A stretch of 7,446 nt of DNA from Actinomycetes bacterium (lineage in GTDB: Bacteria; Actinomycetota; Acidimicrobiia; Acidimicrobiales; Acidimicrobiaceae). Under the pieces are notes generated by a model. The model made no database searches. It saw only the letters and a program-made list of their open reading frames with translations, and was not told the DNA's origin. The position numbers and the translations under genes are program-made. The stretch is taken from the NCBI GenBank assembly GCA_021823385.1, contig JAKAOC010000103.1:1-7446 (forward strand), in the 5' to 3' direction. Each line of letters begins with the position of its first letter. The stretch's first letter is position 1. Shown one piece after another: positions 1-5,875 of this stretch.

Positions 1-41
1 GGCGCCTCGCACCGCGGCAGACGAATATTCTATTGCCTTAC

Positions 42-129
42 GGAGGAGTGCGAGAGCGGCCGAATCGGCACGATTGGAAATCGTGTGTGGGGCAACCCAC
101 CGTGGGTTCAAATCCCACCTCCTCCGCCA
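42..129 (+). tRNA. tRNA-Ser, anticodon GGA
   Basis: An 88-nt class II tRNA. The 7-bp acceptor stem pairs GGAGGAG (42-48) with CTCCTCC (119-125), followed by discriminator G126 and an encoded CCA (127-129). The anticodon stem CACGA/TCGTG encloses loop TTGGAAA, with anticodon GGA at 76-78, which reads UCC/UCU serine codons. The long variable arm (TGGG-GCAA-type hairpin before the T stem) is typical of tRNA-Ser. The T arm is GTGGG-TTCAAAT-CCCAC. A TATTCT at 26-31 sits at about the right distance for a -10 box, but the -35 region is too near the window edge to judge. Confidence 0.97.
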
Positions 130-228
130 CGCCGGCACCGGCCACTCCAAGCACCTGTCGCGGCGGTCACGCTGCGCTTCCTGATGCACGGGCCGGTTGG
201 CGCGTTAGGACGGGAGCACTCGCCAGGA

Positions 229-705
229 ATGGAACCTGAACCTCTGGAGCGCCAACTAGACGAAGCGGCCATGCAGGCGGCGATCGATGAAGCCAAGGCG
301 GCCGCCGCGGAGGGCGAGGTGCCGATCGGAGCCGTTGTGGTCCGCGACGGGGAGATCATCGCCCGGGCGCACAACCTGCGCGAGACCACCAAAAATCCCC
401 TGGCGCACGCCGAGATCCTGGCGATCGGCGCCGCCGCCGAAGCGGTTGGAGCCTGGAGGTTGTCCGACTGCGAGATCTACTGCACGTTGGAGCCCTGCCC
501 CATGTGCGCGGGAGCCATCGTGGCCGCCCGAATGCGTGGGCTCTACTTCGGGGCCCACGATCCGAAGGCCGGTGCGGTTTCGTCCCTGTACGGTATGCTT
601 TCGGACCCGCGGCTCAACCACGAAACACCCTGGAGGGGCGGGATCAGGGCGCAGGAGTGCGGGGAGTTGCTCTCCGGGTTCTTCGACACGCTGCGAACTG
701 ATTAG
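229..705 (+). CDS. tadA: tRNA-specific adenosine deaminase TadA
   Basis: TadA deaminates adenosine-34 to inosine in the anticodon of tRNA-Arg(ACG), which lets it read several CGN codons; it is a cytoplasmic zinc enzyme. From the ATG at 229 the protein has 158 residues, normal for the family. The cytidine-deaminase-fold motifs are intact: NPLAHAE, with zinc ligand H60 and proton shuttle E62, and LEPCPMCAGA, with zinc ligands C90 and C93. The C-terminal part (residues 120-158, LYGMLSDPRLNHETPWRGGI and onward) also fits TadA rather than a free nucleoside deaminase. I chose 229 because a GGGAG lies at 212-216 and the family's N-terminus aligns from there; ATG 271 (144 residues) is an alternative, and upstream ATGs at 85 and 184 would add unrelated residues, the first overlapping the tRNA. 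The gene sits between two tRNA-Ser genes, and its stop falls 14 nt before the second. Confidence 0.95.
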   Translation: MEPEPLERQLDEAAMQAAIDEAKAAAAEGEVPIGAVVVRDGEIIARAHNLRETTKNPLAHAEILAIGAAAEAVGAWRLSDCEIYCTLEPCPMCAGAIVAARMRGLYFGAHDPKAGAVSSLYGMLSDPRLNHETPWRGGIRAQECGELLSGFFDTLRTD

Positions 706-708
706 TAT
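682..708 (+). promoter_or_regulatory. candidate promoter for tRNA-Ser(CGA) inside the tadA tail
   Basis: TTCGAC (682-687) and TAGTAT (703-708) are separated by 15 nt, and the second tRNA begins 12 nt after the -10-like box. The TAG of that box is also the stop codon of tadA. The spacer is short of the ideal 17 nt, so this is a weak call; read-through from tadA is the alternative. Confidence 0.3.
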
Positions 709-719
709 GTCACCGGACC

Positions 720-807
720 GGAGGGGTGCGAGAGTGGCCGAATCGGGCGGTCTCGAAAACCGTTGTGTCGCAAGGCACCGTGGGTTCGAATCCCACCCCC
801 TCCGCCA
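720..807 (+). tRNA. tRNA-Ser, anticodon CGA
   Basis: An 88-nt class II tRNA. The acceptor stem pairs GGAGGGG (720-726) with CCCCTCC (797-803), followed by G804 and an encoded CCA (805-807). The anticodon stem GCGGT/ACCGT (with one G-U) encloses loop CTCGAAA, with anticodon CGA at 754-756, which reads UCG serine codons. The variable arm is long, and the T arm is GTGGG-TTCGAAT-CCCAC. It shares most of its body with the tRNA-Ser(GGA) at 42-129, including the AGAG-GGCCGAATCGG D-arm region, so the two probably arose by duplication. Confidence 0.97.
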
Positions 808-828
808 AGGTTAAATACAAGAGTGACG

Positions 829-875
829 AGGTCACACCCATGGTGCATTACCAGAATGCACCATGGGTGTGACCT
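829..875 (+). terminator. perfect 21-bp inverted repeat, probable terminator of the tRNA/tadA unit
   Basis: The arms at 829-849 and 855-875 are exact reverse complements over 21 bp with a 5-nt loop (ACCAG, 850-854); a G-U pair (828/876) would extend the RNA stem. It starts 21 nt after the tRNA-Ser(CGA) CCA end. No U-tract follows (next is TCGTGTTTACC), so it is not a textbook intrinsic terminator, although strong stems without U-tracts are proposed as terminators in actinobacteria. The arms contain CCATGG, and the perfect match also allows a recombination or protein-binding role. Confidence 0.5.
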
Positions 876-1196
876 TCGTGTTTACCCCGGCTTCGGCACC
901 GGTGGCAACGTAATGCGTACCCACCCCGGAAGGGCTCTTGGGCGGCCGGCAGGCCGAATGCAGACCATGCTCCGGGCCATGAACGACTAATCCGTCCAAG
1001 AATTCAAGAGCGTCACGCCGCTCCCGCCTCGCTTGTCAGGACCCACGTCACCTAGCTCTTGCGGGCCGCAGGCTCGCACATCCTTTCGCGTCACCACGAA
1101 CTTGCGGAAGAAGGCGGCCGATGCCGCCCGCTCCCTGAACGTCGCGGTTCGCCGACCTCCCAGTGGTATCAGCGGGCATAGGACTTGCCAGGGTGC
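876..1196. other. gene-free stretch between the tRNA block and the hydrolase
   Basis: I see no convincing gene here. Short open frames exist but have no ribosome-binding site and no recognisable protein. A small GC-rich hairpin (CGGCC-GGCA-GGCCG, 943-956) is present. The hydrolase gene enters from the other side and stops at 1197, so its 3' untranslated region must lie here, but I find no clear terminator hairpin with a T-run for it. Confidence 0.5.
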
Positions 1197-2117
1197 CTAA
1201 CGGATGTGTCGCGCGAGCCACGCTTCGATATCGTTCAGAGCATATGTGGCCATCGAGACGGGGTGCGAGGTGAAGCCGTGCATCGATTCGGGATAGACAC
1301 GCAGATCGACCTCGTTGCCCGAGGCCAGCAGCCTCGCCGCCATCGCCAGATTGTCCTCGAGCAATACATCCAGCGAGCCGACGAGAATAAACGTCGGGGG
1401 TAGTCCGCGAAGATCGCCGTACAAAGGGGAGACGTCTGGATCAGTTCGATCGGATACCTGACCGGCGTACGCTTGGATGAACCATTCGTCGGCGTACGCA
1501 CGGCCACCCGGAGTGGTCCCACTGAGGTCGAAGGCGCCGAACTGCAACACGCCACCCGCGATCGGTGCCACATGGCCACGGTCCCGCAGTCTGAGCAGCG
1601 TCGTCATGGCCAGAGTGGCGCCGGCTGACGCGCCACCGACCAAAATCCGCTTGGCGCCGAACACCCTGTAACCATCCTCCAGCAGCCAGAGCGCCGCGGT
1701 CTCGCAGTCGTCCGGCGCTGCCGGCCAAGGATGCTCGGGTGCTAGCCGATACTCGACGCTCACCACCGTTACGCCAAGCAGCTCGGCCAAGCGCGCGTTG
1801 CGTGTGTCGTTTCGAGCTGCCGTGTCCATGTAGAAGCCACCGCCGTGAATATCAAGGTATACGGCCCTGGATCCACCCGAAGTGGGGCGCGTGACTCGCA
1901 CCGGAACCCGGCGGCCCCCGGCAACCGCCATTTGTTCGACGGCACGCGAATCCGCCGTCACCGCCAACGACAGTTTGCGTCGCGCGTCTTGCAGCTCTTC
2001 ATAATTGGTCGGACCTCTCTGCCCACCTGATGCCTGCTTGGCGGTATAGAACCTTCGGCTCTCTTCGGCGTAGGCCAAGGCTCCTTCGTCGATCAGGTCT
2101 GAAAGCCGGATGTTCAT
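1197..2117 (-). CDS. alpha/beta hydrolase, hormone-sensitive-lipase (family IV) type esterase
   Basis: This is a 306-residue cytoplasmic carboxylesterase-like hydrolase with no signal peptide. The order of motifs is that of the hormone-sensitive-lipase family: oxyanion-hole HGGGF at 91-95, VEYRLAPEHPWPAAPDDC at 121-138, nucleophile elbow GASAG with Ser164, the acid in GSLDVLLED (Asp250) and His280 in MHGF. The triad is complete, so the enzyme should be active, most likely on short-chain acyl esters or a small xenobiotic ester; the natural substrate cannot be read from sequence. The start at 2117 is supported by AAGGAA about 5 nt upstream in the mRNA sense, and the stop is TAG. It stands alone, divergent from the broken acetyltransferase gene, with a palindromic candidate operator about 50-70 nt upstream. 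Confidence 0.93.
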   Translation of the reverse strand: MNIRLSDLIDEGALAYAEESRRFYTAKQASGGQRGPTNYEELQDARRKLSLAVTADSRAVEQMAVAGGRRVPVRVTRPTSGGSRAVYLDIHGGGFYMDTAARNDTRNARLAELLGVTVVSVEYRLAPEHPWPAAPDDCETAALWLLEDGYRVFGAKRILVGGASAGATLAMTTLLRLRDRGHVAPIAGGVLQFGAFDLSGTTPGGRAYADEWFIQAYAGQVSDRTDPDVSPLYGDLRGLPPTFILVGSLDVLLEDNLAMAARLLASGNEVDLRVYPESMHGFTSHPVSMATYALNDIEAWLARHIR

Positions 2118-2168
2118 GGTTTCCTTTGAGGTCCGCCAGGTGGCTGAATACCAACCGCCGCCATGTTA

Positions 2169-2188
2169 TTTCACCGGCTCCGGTAAAA
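2169..2188. promoter_or_regulatory. candidate operator in the hydrolase/GNAT divergent region
   Basis: A 20-bp imperfect palindrome, TTTCACCGGCTCCGGTAAAA, has matching half-sites TTT-n-ACCGG and CCGGT-n-AAA around a central CT. It lies 52-71 nt upstream of the hydrolase start. Its size and symmetry suit a dimeric repressor such as a TetR-type protein, but no regulator gene is in the window and the promoter hexamers are not clear. Confidence 0.35.
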
Positions 2189-2348
2189 CACCAGGGCCAG
2201 GCGATGCAAGAGGGGATGGCTCCGCTTACCCGCGACGACCCCCAAGACGCGCTGCGCTCGCGAAAGCGGGCGGCTCGATGGGGGACCACGCCGCCAGATC
2301 AGGAATCCCGCTCACGCCAGCACGGACTTCAGTGGCATTCTCGGAGTC

Positions 2349-2748
2349 GTGTCATCCTTCGTACAACTGTCGACTCCAAACCTCACGCTGCTCCCGTTCG
2401 ACGCCCAAACCGCCGGAGCGGTCGTCAACGGAGATCTGAGCTCTCTCAGTCCCGCGGAAGGATGGCCGCACGAGGACACTGTCGACGGAGGGTCAGGCGC
2501 GGTCAAATACGGGCGGCCCGCGGGATGGATGGTGATGCTCGAGGGCAAGATCATCGGGGATTGCGGCACGCACGGCCCGGCGAACGGTGACGGCGTGATC
2601 GAGATCGGATATGGCCTGGCCGCCTCGTTCCGAGGACGCGGTTTCGGAACCGAGCTGGTGGGGCCGTCAGTCAGTGGCTTCTTGGGCAGCCCGAGGTGCG
2701 CGCCGTCATCGCGACCACACTCGTCGCAAATGTCGGCAGCCGTCGCGT
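2349..2748 (+). pseudogene. GNAT-family N-acetyltransferase, N-terminal part, frameshifted and interrupted
   Basis: The first about 105 codons, from a GTG at 2349, read as a RimJ/RimL-like acetyltransferase: TLLPFDAQTAGAVVNGDLSS, AEGWPHEDT, GWMVMLEGKIIGDCGTHGP, EIGYGLAASF, then the acetyl-CoA-binding RGRGFGTELV (about residues 95-104). At about 2661 the frame is lost. Deleting one base explains it, because frame 2 continues as AVSQWLLGQPEVRAVIATTL and then VANVGSRRV, the expected next blocks of the fold including the N..SRRV motif. The coding match ends at 2748, where a 28-bp repeat begins and a transposase fossil follows. A probable C-terminal piece lies at 5602-5692. The start is uncertain: GGAG at 2343-2346 is only 2 nt away. 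As it stands the gene cannot make a full acetyltransferase. The substrate of this subgroup is unknown to me. Confidence 0.85.
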
Positions 2749-2776
2749 GAATCTGCACAAGATTCGAGACACAATC
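2749..2776. repeat. 28-bp direct repeat, left copy
   Basis: A 28-nt sequence beginning GAATCTGCACAAGATTC and ending GACACAATC is repeated exactly at 5574-5601 in the same orientation. The flanking bases differ on both sides apart from a few nucleotides. It contains a small internal inverted repeat, GAATC-N7-GATTC. It lies exactly where the acetyltransferase reading frame stops matching its family and just before the transposase-like CPRC codons. Confidence 0.95.
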
Positions 2777-3657
2777 GCTGCCCGCGCTGCGATGAGGCGG
2801 TCGGCTGGCGTCTCGGCGACGGCGGGGGCGATCTTCCATGGGACGCGGATTCCGCTCACGGTCTGGCTCGCCACGGCCTGGCACATGGCGAACGGCACGC
2901 AGGGTGGCTCAGCGCTTGGCCTGAAGCATGCGCTCGAGATCGGGTCACCCAGACCGCCCTAGCGATGCTGCACCGCCACCGGTCCGCGATGGTCCGCCCC
3001 GGCCGGGACTGGCTCTCAGGCCCTGTCGAGGCCGACGAGACGTTCCGCGGAGTTCCAGAAGAGCCTGGCGTCCGAGGTCGCGGCGCGCTCGGGAAGCTCC
3101 TGGTGGATGTGGCCGCAGAGCGGTGAGGCAGGAGCTTCGGATGCTGTCGGCCACAGGTCATCGACGACGCACACGCCGCCAGGCTGCGGGCATTCCTCCT
3201 CGCACGCGCCGAACTCCACGACGTCGTACTCACCCGACGGCTTCTCCCCGGCTATCCGTCAGCCCGAAGCACGGACTACGTGCACCGTCCGACGTCAATC
3301 TCCGGCTTCGAGCAGCAGGCTCACGAGATGCTGTCCGGCGTGCACCGGGCTGGTCACCCTTGCCAAGCGCTGGTTGGAGGCCAGTCAGCAAGGAGCCGTG
3401 AAACCCGGCTTGCTCCAGCAATATCTCGACGAGTTCTGCTTCCGCTTCAAGCCAGGCACTCACGGTCCCGGGGCATGCTCTTCTACCGCCTACTCGAACA
3501 GGCCGTGCAGAGCGCACCTCGCACCCACCGTTCCCTCGTCGCCATCCCGGGTAGCTGCCGGCGGCGAATGCCGGTTCCGCCGCCCGACAAACGGGCGCAT
3601 TGTGACAGTCCGGCTAGGCCGGTCCTCGATCCCCCCTGGCCGGACACCGGCATGTGA
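2777..3657 (+). pseudogene. decayed IS1595-family (ISXO2-like) transposase
   Basis: The coding blocks of an IS1595-family DDE transposase occur in order but in changing frames. They are CPRCDEAVGWRL (zinc-ribbon half, 2779-2814, frame 1); VSATAGAIFHGTR.PLTVW..SALGL (2810-2947, frame 2); TQTALAMLHRHRSAMVRPGR, VEADETF (first catalytic Asp) and RGALGKLLVDVA (2945-3123, frame 1); VIDDAHAARLRAFLL to AHEMLSGVHRAG (3157-3350, frame 1); LAKRWLEASQQGAVKPGLLQ and YLDEFCFRF (about 3350-3450, frame 2); HSRSRGMLFYRLLEQAV and the tail to TGA 3655-3657 (frame 1). Lesions are a truncated N-terminus with part of the zinc ribbon missing, frameshifts near 2810, 2945, 3350 and 3450, and a TGA at 3124-3126. Where the family has TDGW..Y around the second catalytic Asp, this copy reads TRRLLPGY (3232-3255). 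It cannot be active. The right IS end may lie near 3669-3690, but no matching left end is visible. Confidence 0.88.
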
Positions 3658-3719
3658 GGATGACGCCACCAGCTGCACTGATATGCAAAGGCCTTTTTTG
3701 GTGCTTCTTATGAACAATG

Positions 3720-3789
3720 TCACTAGTGAAAAGGTCTTGCGGTTCTACCGGGCTGGTTGCCTGGCGGTCACAATCCGGCTGCGTGTGAC
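3720..3789 (+). promoter_or_regulatory. palindromic elements upstream of the 12-helix membrane protein gene
   Basis: Two symmetric sequences lie in the upstream region of the 3847 gene: the perfect 10-bp palindrome TCACTAGTGA at 3720-3729, and GTCACA (3767-3772) with its inverse TGTGAC (3784-3789) across 11 nt. Either could be a regulator site. I find no convincing -35/-10 pair; CACAAT at 3771-3776 region resembles a -10 only loosely. Confidence 0.25.
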
Positions 3790-3837
3790 ACTCAATGTGT
3801 TTCCGTGAGCTGGATTGCGGATCGAATAGGAATGAGC

Positions 3838-3841
3838 GGAG
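3838..3841 (+). promoter_or_regulatory. ribosome-binding site deciding the start of the membrane protein
   Basis: GGAG at 3838-3841 sits 5 nt before the ATG at 3847, a good spacing. The competing ATG at 3832 has AGG only one base away, ATG 3859 has AAGG at 3 nt, and the far-upstream ATG at 3757 has nothing convincing. This places the start at 3847. Confidence 0.6.
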
Positions 3842-3846
3842 CGCCA

Positions 3847-5292
3847 ATGACAAGGTTAATGGCGGGCGTGGATATAGATAACGAGCAAACGCCGGCGCCG
3901 GACGTGAGACTCGGCCCCTTTACCTGGAAACAGATCATTCTTCTTCTGCTCGGGTGGCTTAGTCTTTTCGCGTTGGGCAGCGTCTTTATTTCCAATCCAT
4001 TCATGACCGAAACTAATGCCAGTGCCACTCCGAGCTATGCCAATGTGATGTACCTTCACGCTTTGCTAATAGGACTCACCGGTCTGGTCGGGCTGGTGAC
4101 CTGCGAAGTGTTCAAGTTACAGTCCAAAGTCGTACGCACAGGTATCCTCAGTGCCGCGGTAGGTGCAACGGTCCTAACCGGTTTGGGGGGGGTCTTCGAC
4201 GCCACCGTCAAGAACGTCAATTACGTCTGGCTGACGCTTCACGTGATTGGATTCTTTCTCCTGGATGCGATTTTCATCCTACTGTTTATCGGGTTTTATC
4301 TTGAATGGCGTCGACGCTCACCAAGGTCGTGGAAGCTCACCTTCGGGCTGGCGGCGCTAGCAGCCATCTCACTAGAGTTCGCGGCGGCGATGGGTCACAT
4401 GGCTGGGTGGATCTTGGACTTTGGAGATCACCCGAGCTTGATTGGCAGTTGGGCGGCGGCGATGGGTGAGAAGGTGGCCGACTTACGCGACAATCTCATT
4501 ACGTCCCACTCGCATGAAATGGTAGTGGCTCTCCTGGCGTTGATCGTGGCGCTTTCGGCGGAACGTTTTGGCTACCAAGCGCTCTCAGGCGGCAGGCGCG
4601 TCCTGGCACGAGTGGGAATGTGGCTCACAGTGGCAGGGACGGTGGTGATGACGATCCAATATGTTGTCGGAGGCATCACTAGCCACGAACCGCCAACTCT
4701 CTTCCAGTTTGGACCTGGGGGTGTCAACGGCCTCGCAAGCGATGACTTGGTAACAGGTATCGGGGTAATGCTGGGAGGATTATTGGTTCTCCTGGCGCTG
4801 GTGTTGGGTCGTGGCGACAGTAAGGAGTTATCCGGATCGCGCCGTGCATCCTCCGTTGGAATCGCTTGGTCCTGGTTACTTTTGTTCGTGACAGTGCCAG
4901 TCGCGGGCTATTACATTGAGCTCAACGAGGCGGCTTTCGGTGCCGGTGGATCCGCCCCCAGGGCCACTAGTGACGCAGTCTTCACGTTCTTCCATCAGGA
5001 TTTTGCATTCTTCTTGCTTCCGGCACTTATGGCGCTGCTGCTTTTTGCTGATCTTTATTTGAGCGCGAAGCCTTCCCGTCTGATTGTCCAGGGGATCTTT
5101 CTCGGAACGCTCGTGATATTTGTCGGCGGAATGACCTACGTCTTTACCGTTTCTGCTACTTACGGCGCTGGTTACGTGCTGGTTGCAGTTGGCTCCATCA
5201 TTGTAGCGCTGGCAGTAGGTCGATTCCTCTGGGAGCTATGGCATCAAGCGGGTCCGTGGGGACTTCGGAGACTCAGTAGTTCGTCAAAATAG
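3847..5292 (+). CDS. 12-helix, histidine-bearing membrane protein of unknown function
   Basis: The protein has 481 residues from the ATG at 3847 and about twelve hydrophobic segments, near 28-48, 65-85, 97-116, 127-152, 163-188, 219-237, 255-276, 299-320, 336-357, 378-403, 412-433 and 437-460. Histidines fall in or beside the helices: H71 (YLHALLIGLTGL, helix 2), H132 (TLHVIGFFLLD, helix 4), H184 (MGHMAGWILDFGDH, helix 5), H221 and H223 (TSHSHEMVVALLAL, helix 6) and H383 (FFHQDFAFFLLPAL, helix 10). Twelve helices with histidines in helices 2, 6 and 10 recall subunit I of heme-copper oxidases and NO reductases. However, helix 7 has no HH pair, helix 10 has one histidine rather than HxH, and helix 6 lacks the usual motif. 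A heme- or metal-binding redox role is therefore a guess. GC is lower than in the neighbours (two hand-counted lines give 45% and 58%), suggesting acquisition. It has no partner gene in the window and is intact. Confidence 0.9.
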   Translation: MTRLMAGVDIDNEQTPAPDVRLGPFTWKQIILLLLGWLSLFALGSVFISNPFMTETNASATPSYANVMYLHALLIGLTGLVGLVTCEVFKLQSKVVRTGILSAAVGATVLTGLGGVFDATVKNVNYVWLTLHVIGFFLLDAIFILLFIGFYLEWRRRSPRSWKLTFGLAALAAISLEFAAAMGHMAGWILDFGDHPSLIGSWAAAMGEKVADLRDNLITSHSHEMVVALLALIVALSAERFGYQALSGGRRVLARVGMWLTVAGTVVMTIQYVVGGITSHEPPTLFQFGPGGVNGLASDDLVTGIGVMLGGLLVLLALVLGRGDSKELSGSRRASSVGIAWSWLLLFVTVPVAGYYIELNEAAFGAGGSAPRATSDAVFTFFHQDFAFFLLPALMALLLFADLYLSAKPSRLIVQGIFLGTLVIFVGGMTYVFTVSATYGAGYVLVAVGSIIVALAVGRFLWELWHQAGPWGLRRLSSSSK

Positions 5293-5573
5293 CGGACTGC
5301 GGCTTCAGTACTGCTCGAATCCTTGCGCACTGGGTTCCTCTATTACTGGCGAGCTGTAGCAGTAGTTACTGGGTTAAGAACCAGGGAATTGCCAAGTTCT
5401 TTCGATTCTGCGTGCTTCATGGCTCGGATCCGCGGCTCGTTGTGGGCGCCGAGTTGAAGAGTACATAACCTCTGGTGACGCGCAGATGTGCGGCCGCAGA
5501 GTCCTCCGCCAGGCGTTGACACGGCGAGACGGAGGCGGCTTGGTTCCGTGACATAACTGGCCCTGGGCAACGC
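5293..5573. other. gene-free stretch after the membrane protein gene
   Basis: Open frames on - cross this stretch but have no recognisable protein or ribosome-binding site. TACTGCT (5309-5315) and AGCAGTA (5358-5364) are inverted, but they are 42 nt apart with no T-run, so I do not call a terminator. The GC-poor character fades out around here. This is probably the right-hand part of the acquired segment. Confidence 0.45.
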
Positions 5574-5601
5574 GAATCTGCACAAGATTCGAGACACAAT
5601 C
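5574..5601. repeat. 28-bp direct repeat, right copy
   Basis: An exact copy of 2749-2776 in the same orientation, with unlike flanks: AACGC before it, where the left copy has CGCGT, and CCTGAGAGG after it. The frame resembling a GNAT C-terminus starts within 10 nt of its right edge. If translated, the repeat plus flank reads NLHKIRDTIPER, which could itself be acetyltransferase coding sequence (compare the family's LEK-GF-RDTG-like region) or part of a mobile end. Confidence 0.95.
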
Positions 5602-5692
5602 CCTGAGAGGATTCGACGACGAGGGCCAAGCCGTGTATAGGCTGTCCGCACCATCGGTTCGGCGGTCGCCTTCGCGCGACAGGACCCCGTAA
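5602..5692 (+). pseudogene. probable C-terminal remnant of the interrupted GNAT acetyltransferase
   Basis: From 5609 frame 2 reads GFDDEGQAVYRLSAPSVRRS and ends at TAA 5690-5692. The GF..EG...YRL pattern is how many RimJ/RimL-like acetyltransferases end, and the N-terminal part of such a gene stops at 2748 on the same strand. Joined through one copy of the 28-bp repeat, the distance from SRRV to YRL is close to that of intact family members, with one extra base needing removal near 5611. The match is short, so it could be chance. Confidence 0.45.
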
Positions 5693-5875
5693 TGGTTTCT
5701 TGAGCCGGTACGTGTAGCCGACCGACGCGAATCCCTCCCGCATCCCTGGCAAGCGTGGCTCGCCGCCAACGGGCGGACGGACCGCAAAACGTAGGGGCCC
5801 GATCGAACGACAACGGCCACCGCTCAAGCGGTTTCTCGGACCGGCGATGGCGAGCCGCACAGGACGAAGCGCCAG
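5693..5875. other. stretch downstream of the three-helix protein gene, possibly a gene remnant
   Basis: An ATG on - at 5879-5877 overlaps the stop of the upstream gene as ATGA, which usually marks a translationally coupled next gene. The frame from it (MTGASSCAARHRRSEKPL and on) runs to 5343 but is rich in Arg/Ser and crosses the 28-bp repeat and the GNAT-like tail, so I do not accept it as a gene. Nothing else recognisable is present. Confidence 0.3.

Larger units (their letters stand above)
2749..5601. mobile_element. putative acquired segment bounded by 28-bp direct repeats
   Basis: Three facts support one inserted unit. Identical 28-bp direct repeats mark both ends. An acetyltransferase gene is broken at the left end, and a frame resembling its C-terminus resumes at the right end. 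The contents, a transposase fossil and a lower-GC membrane-protein gene, differ from the surrounding genes. The repeats could be recombination (att-like) sites, a long target duplication, or ends of a mobile element. No integrase is visible inside, so the mechanism is inferred only. Confidence 0.5.

Noticed and set aside
763..990. A 75-codon open frame overlapping the second tRNA and the inverted repeat
   Set aside because: It starts inside the tRNA, has no ribosome-binding site, and its sequence is the translation of tRNA and palindrome.
1090..1199. A plus-strand peptide VTTNLRKKAADAARSLNV near the tRNA-Ser genes that faintly resembles an integrase C-terminus
   Set aside because: It is too short, has no catalytic residues and no upstream coding in frame. 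No repeat of the tRNA 3' end was found to mark an attachment site.
2696..2962. An apparent 88-codon gene across the GNAT/transposase junction
   Set aside because: Its first part is the frameshifted GNAT and its last part the transposase fossil, so it is a chance fusion of two pseudogenes.
3669..3690. Sequence around TGCACTGATATGCA as the right terminal repeat of the IS1595 fossil
   Set aside because: It is at the right distance after the transposase tail, but no inverted partner is present at the left end, so it cannot be confirmed here.
3687..3699. AAAGGCCTTT followed by a T-run as an intrinsic terminator
   Set aside because: The palindrome has no room for a loop and the stem would be too short to stop transcription.
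3757..3846. Extension of the membrane protein to an upstream ATG at 3757
   Set aside because: The extra 30 residues are not hydrophobic or conserved-looking, and no ribosome-binding site precedes 3757. GGAG at 3838 favours 3847.
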